Source of the DNA: Anaerolineales bacterium
GTDB lineage: Bacteria > Chloroflexota > Anaerolineae > Anaerolineales > Villigracilaceae
DNA length: 6,420 bases
Direction: 5' to 3'
NCBI GenBank assembly: GCA_016789485.1
Contig: JAEURE010000163.1
Location: 1-6,420 of the forward strand
The notes under the pieces are model-generated. The model made no database searches. It saw only the letters and a program-made list of their open reading frames with translations, and was not told the origin of the DNA. Every line of letters starts with the position of its first letter. Position 1 is the stretch's first letter. Position numbers and translations under genes: made by a program. Below are positions 5,872-6,420 of the stretch, piece by piece.

Positions 5872-5910
5872 ATAATTACCCCATCGCTTCCGATGGGGTA
5901 ATTATTTTTT
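5872..5910 (+). terminator. Intrinsic terminator between convergent genes
   Basis: The arms ATAATTACCCCATCG (5872-5886) and CGATGGGGTAATTAT (5891-5905) form a perfect 15-bp stem with a 4-nt loop, CTTC. The T-run 5905-5910 serves the + strand lipoprotein gene. The right arm contains the stop codon (5902-5904) of the convergent - strand gene. On the - strand no T-run directly follows, so termination in that direction is less clear. Confidence 0.9.
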
Positions 5911-6420
5911 GTCCTCTCCAAACCCTGCAGGCGGAATGCCCAACGCTTGAATCAACCGTGCCCAGTAATTGACTTGTGCGGCAGTGCTGACCAGAATGAC
6001 AAACTCCCGCTCGGTGAATGCGGCTTTGACTTTATTCACGAGATCGGGGTGGAATTTTAGCGGGGTTTGAGAGATAACGCGGGTATAGGCAATCGCCAGT
6101 TTTTCACGTTCTGAAAAAGTAACTATGCCTTCATAATCTCCGCGCAAAGAAGCGGCCTCTTCGTCTGTGATGCCGTACTGGCGATGTTCGTGGGAATTCA
6201 TGTCAATGCAGAAGGGGCAGGCGGCGGTATAAGAGGCAGTCATGCGGATGAGTTTGAGGATGCGTTGATCCATCCCGCCGTCTTCGTGGGCGACAAGAGC
6301 TTCCATGACCCCAGAGCCGATGGCGGCTTTGGGATACCAGGCAAGGATGCGAGCCGGCAACATGGTCTTGCCAGTGATTCGTTCAGAAAACCAAATACCA
6401 ATCTTGAGGAACAAAGGAAT
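5902..6420 (-). CDS. Carboxymuconolactone decarboxylase/AhpD-like protein, 5' end outside window
   Basis: The frame is open to the right edge, so the start lies beyond it; the TTG at 6412-6414 is only an internal Leu codon. The 172 visible residues form an all-helical protein of the CMD/AhpD-like superfamily. The key motif is CPFCIDMNSHEH, a CxxC with cysteines at visible residues 68 and 71 (codons 6217-6219 and 6208-6210). Family members use this pair in peroxidase or thiol-redox chemistry. At the position of the usual histidine, four residues after the second Cys, there is Asn, with His two residues later. The C-terminus (AAQVNYWARLIQALGIPPAGF) matches the usual CMD ending. The natural substrate is not predictable. 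It is convergent with the lipoprotein gene and shares its terminator hairpin. Confidence 0.85.
   Translation of the reverse strand: MPLFLKIGIWFSERITGKTMLPARILAWYPKAAIGSGVMEALVAHEDGGMDQRILKLIRMTASYTAACPFCIDMNSHEHRQYGITDEEAASLRGDYEGIVTFSEREKLAIAYTRVISQTPLKFHPDLVNKVKAAFTEREFVILVSTAAQVNYWARLIQALGIPPAGFGEDKK

Noticed and set aside
6412..6414. TTG as the start of the AhpD-like gene
   Set aside because: The frame stays open to the window edge and the sequence before it still reads as protein, so the true start is probably outside.

Overview
The window looks like chromosomal DNA of a Chloroflexota bacterium, probably of the Anaerolineae. This is an inference from three things: the style of the exported proteins (a lipoprotein with a Thr/Glu/Ile/Pro/Ala-rich linker, and a Cys-rich exported protein with N-terminal modules resembling ones I recall from that phylum), the arrangement of the cytochrome c maturation genes, and a mid-GC composition. 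No marker gene is present, so the assignment is tentative.

Region 1 (about 1-2961, + strand) is the distal part of a System I cytochrome c maturation operon. It begins with the 3' end of a membrane-anchored protein with an acidic, helical cytoplasmic tail. Then come ccmA (ABC ATPase), ccmB (permease), ccmC (heme-handling membrane protein with a WWTWD motif) and a 54-residue ccmD-like gene. CcmA, B, C and D normally act together to load heme onto the chaperone CcmE. ccmE, ccmF, ccmG and ccmH are not in the window. A 13-bp perfect hairpin with a short T-run ends the operon. Most gaps are short (3 and 13 nt), but ccmB and ccmC are separated by a 114-nt spacer of about 25% GC that holds several small dyads and a good ribosome binding site.

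Region 2 (about 2940-4640, + strand) holds one monocistronic gene for a secreted protein of 539 residues. It has 18 cysteines, two Cys-paired N-terminal modules and a C-terminal lytic-transglycosylase-like (SLT, GH23-type) domain. Its start codon lies 7 nt after the ccm terminator, and a perfect TATAAT sits across the edge of that terminator's loop. The gene ends in its own strong terminator.

Region 3 (about 4641-5910, + strand) holds a probable lipoprotein of 366 residues. It has a repetitive linker, a beta-rich body with a DxDxDGxGD calcium-site-like loop, and a Cys-rich C-terminus. Its linker DNA contains a perfect 16-bp inverted repeat. It ends in a 15-bp perfect hairpin with a T-run.

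Region 4 (5902-6420, - strand) is a convergent carboxymuconolactone decarboxylase/AhpD-like gene running off the right edge. Its stop codon lies inside the hairpin of the lipoprotein terminator.

No tRNA, rRNA, CRISPR array, insertion sequence or phage gene was seen. No non-coding stretch exceeds 300 bases. The least described parts are the Cys-rich SLT protein, the lipoprotein with its intragenic hairpin, and the membrane protein upstream of ccmA.
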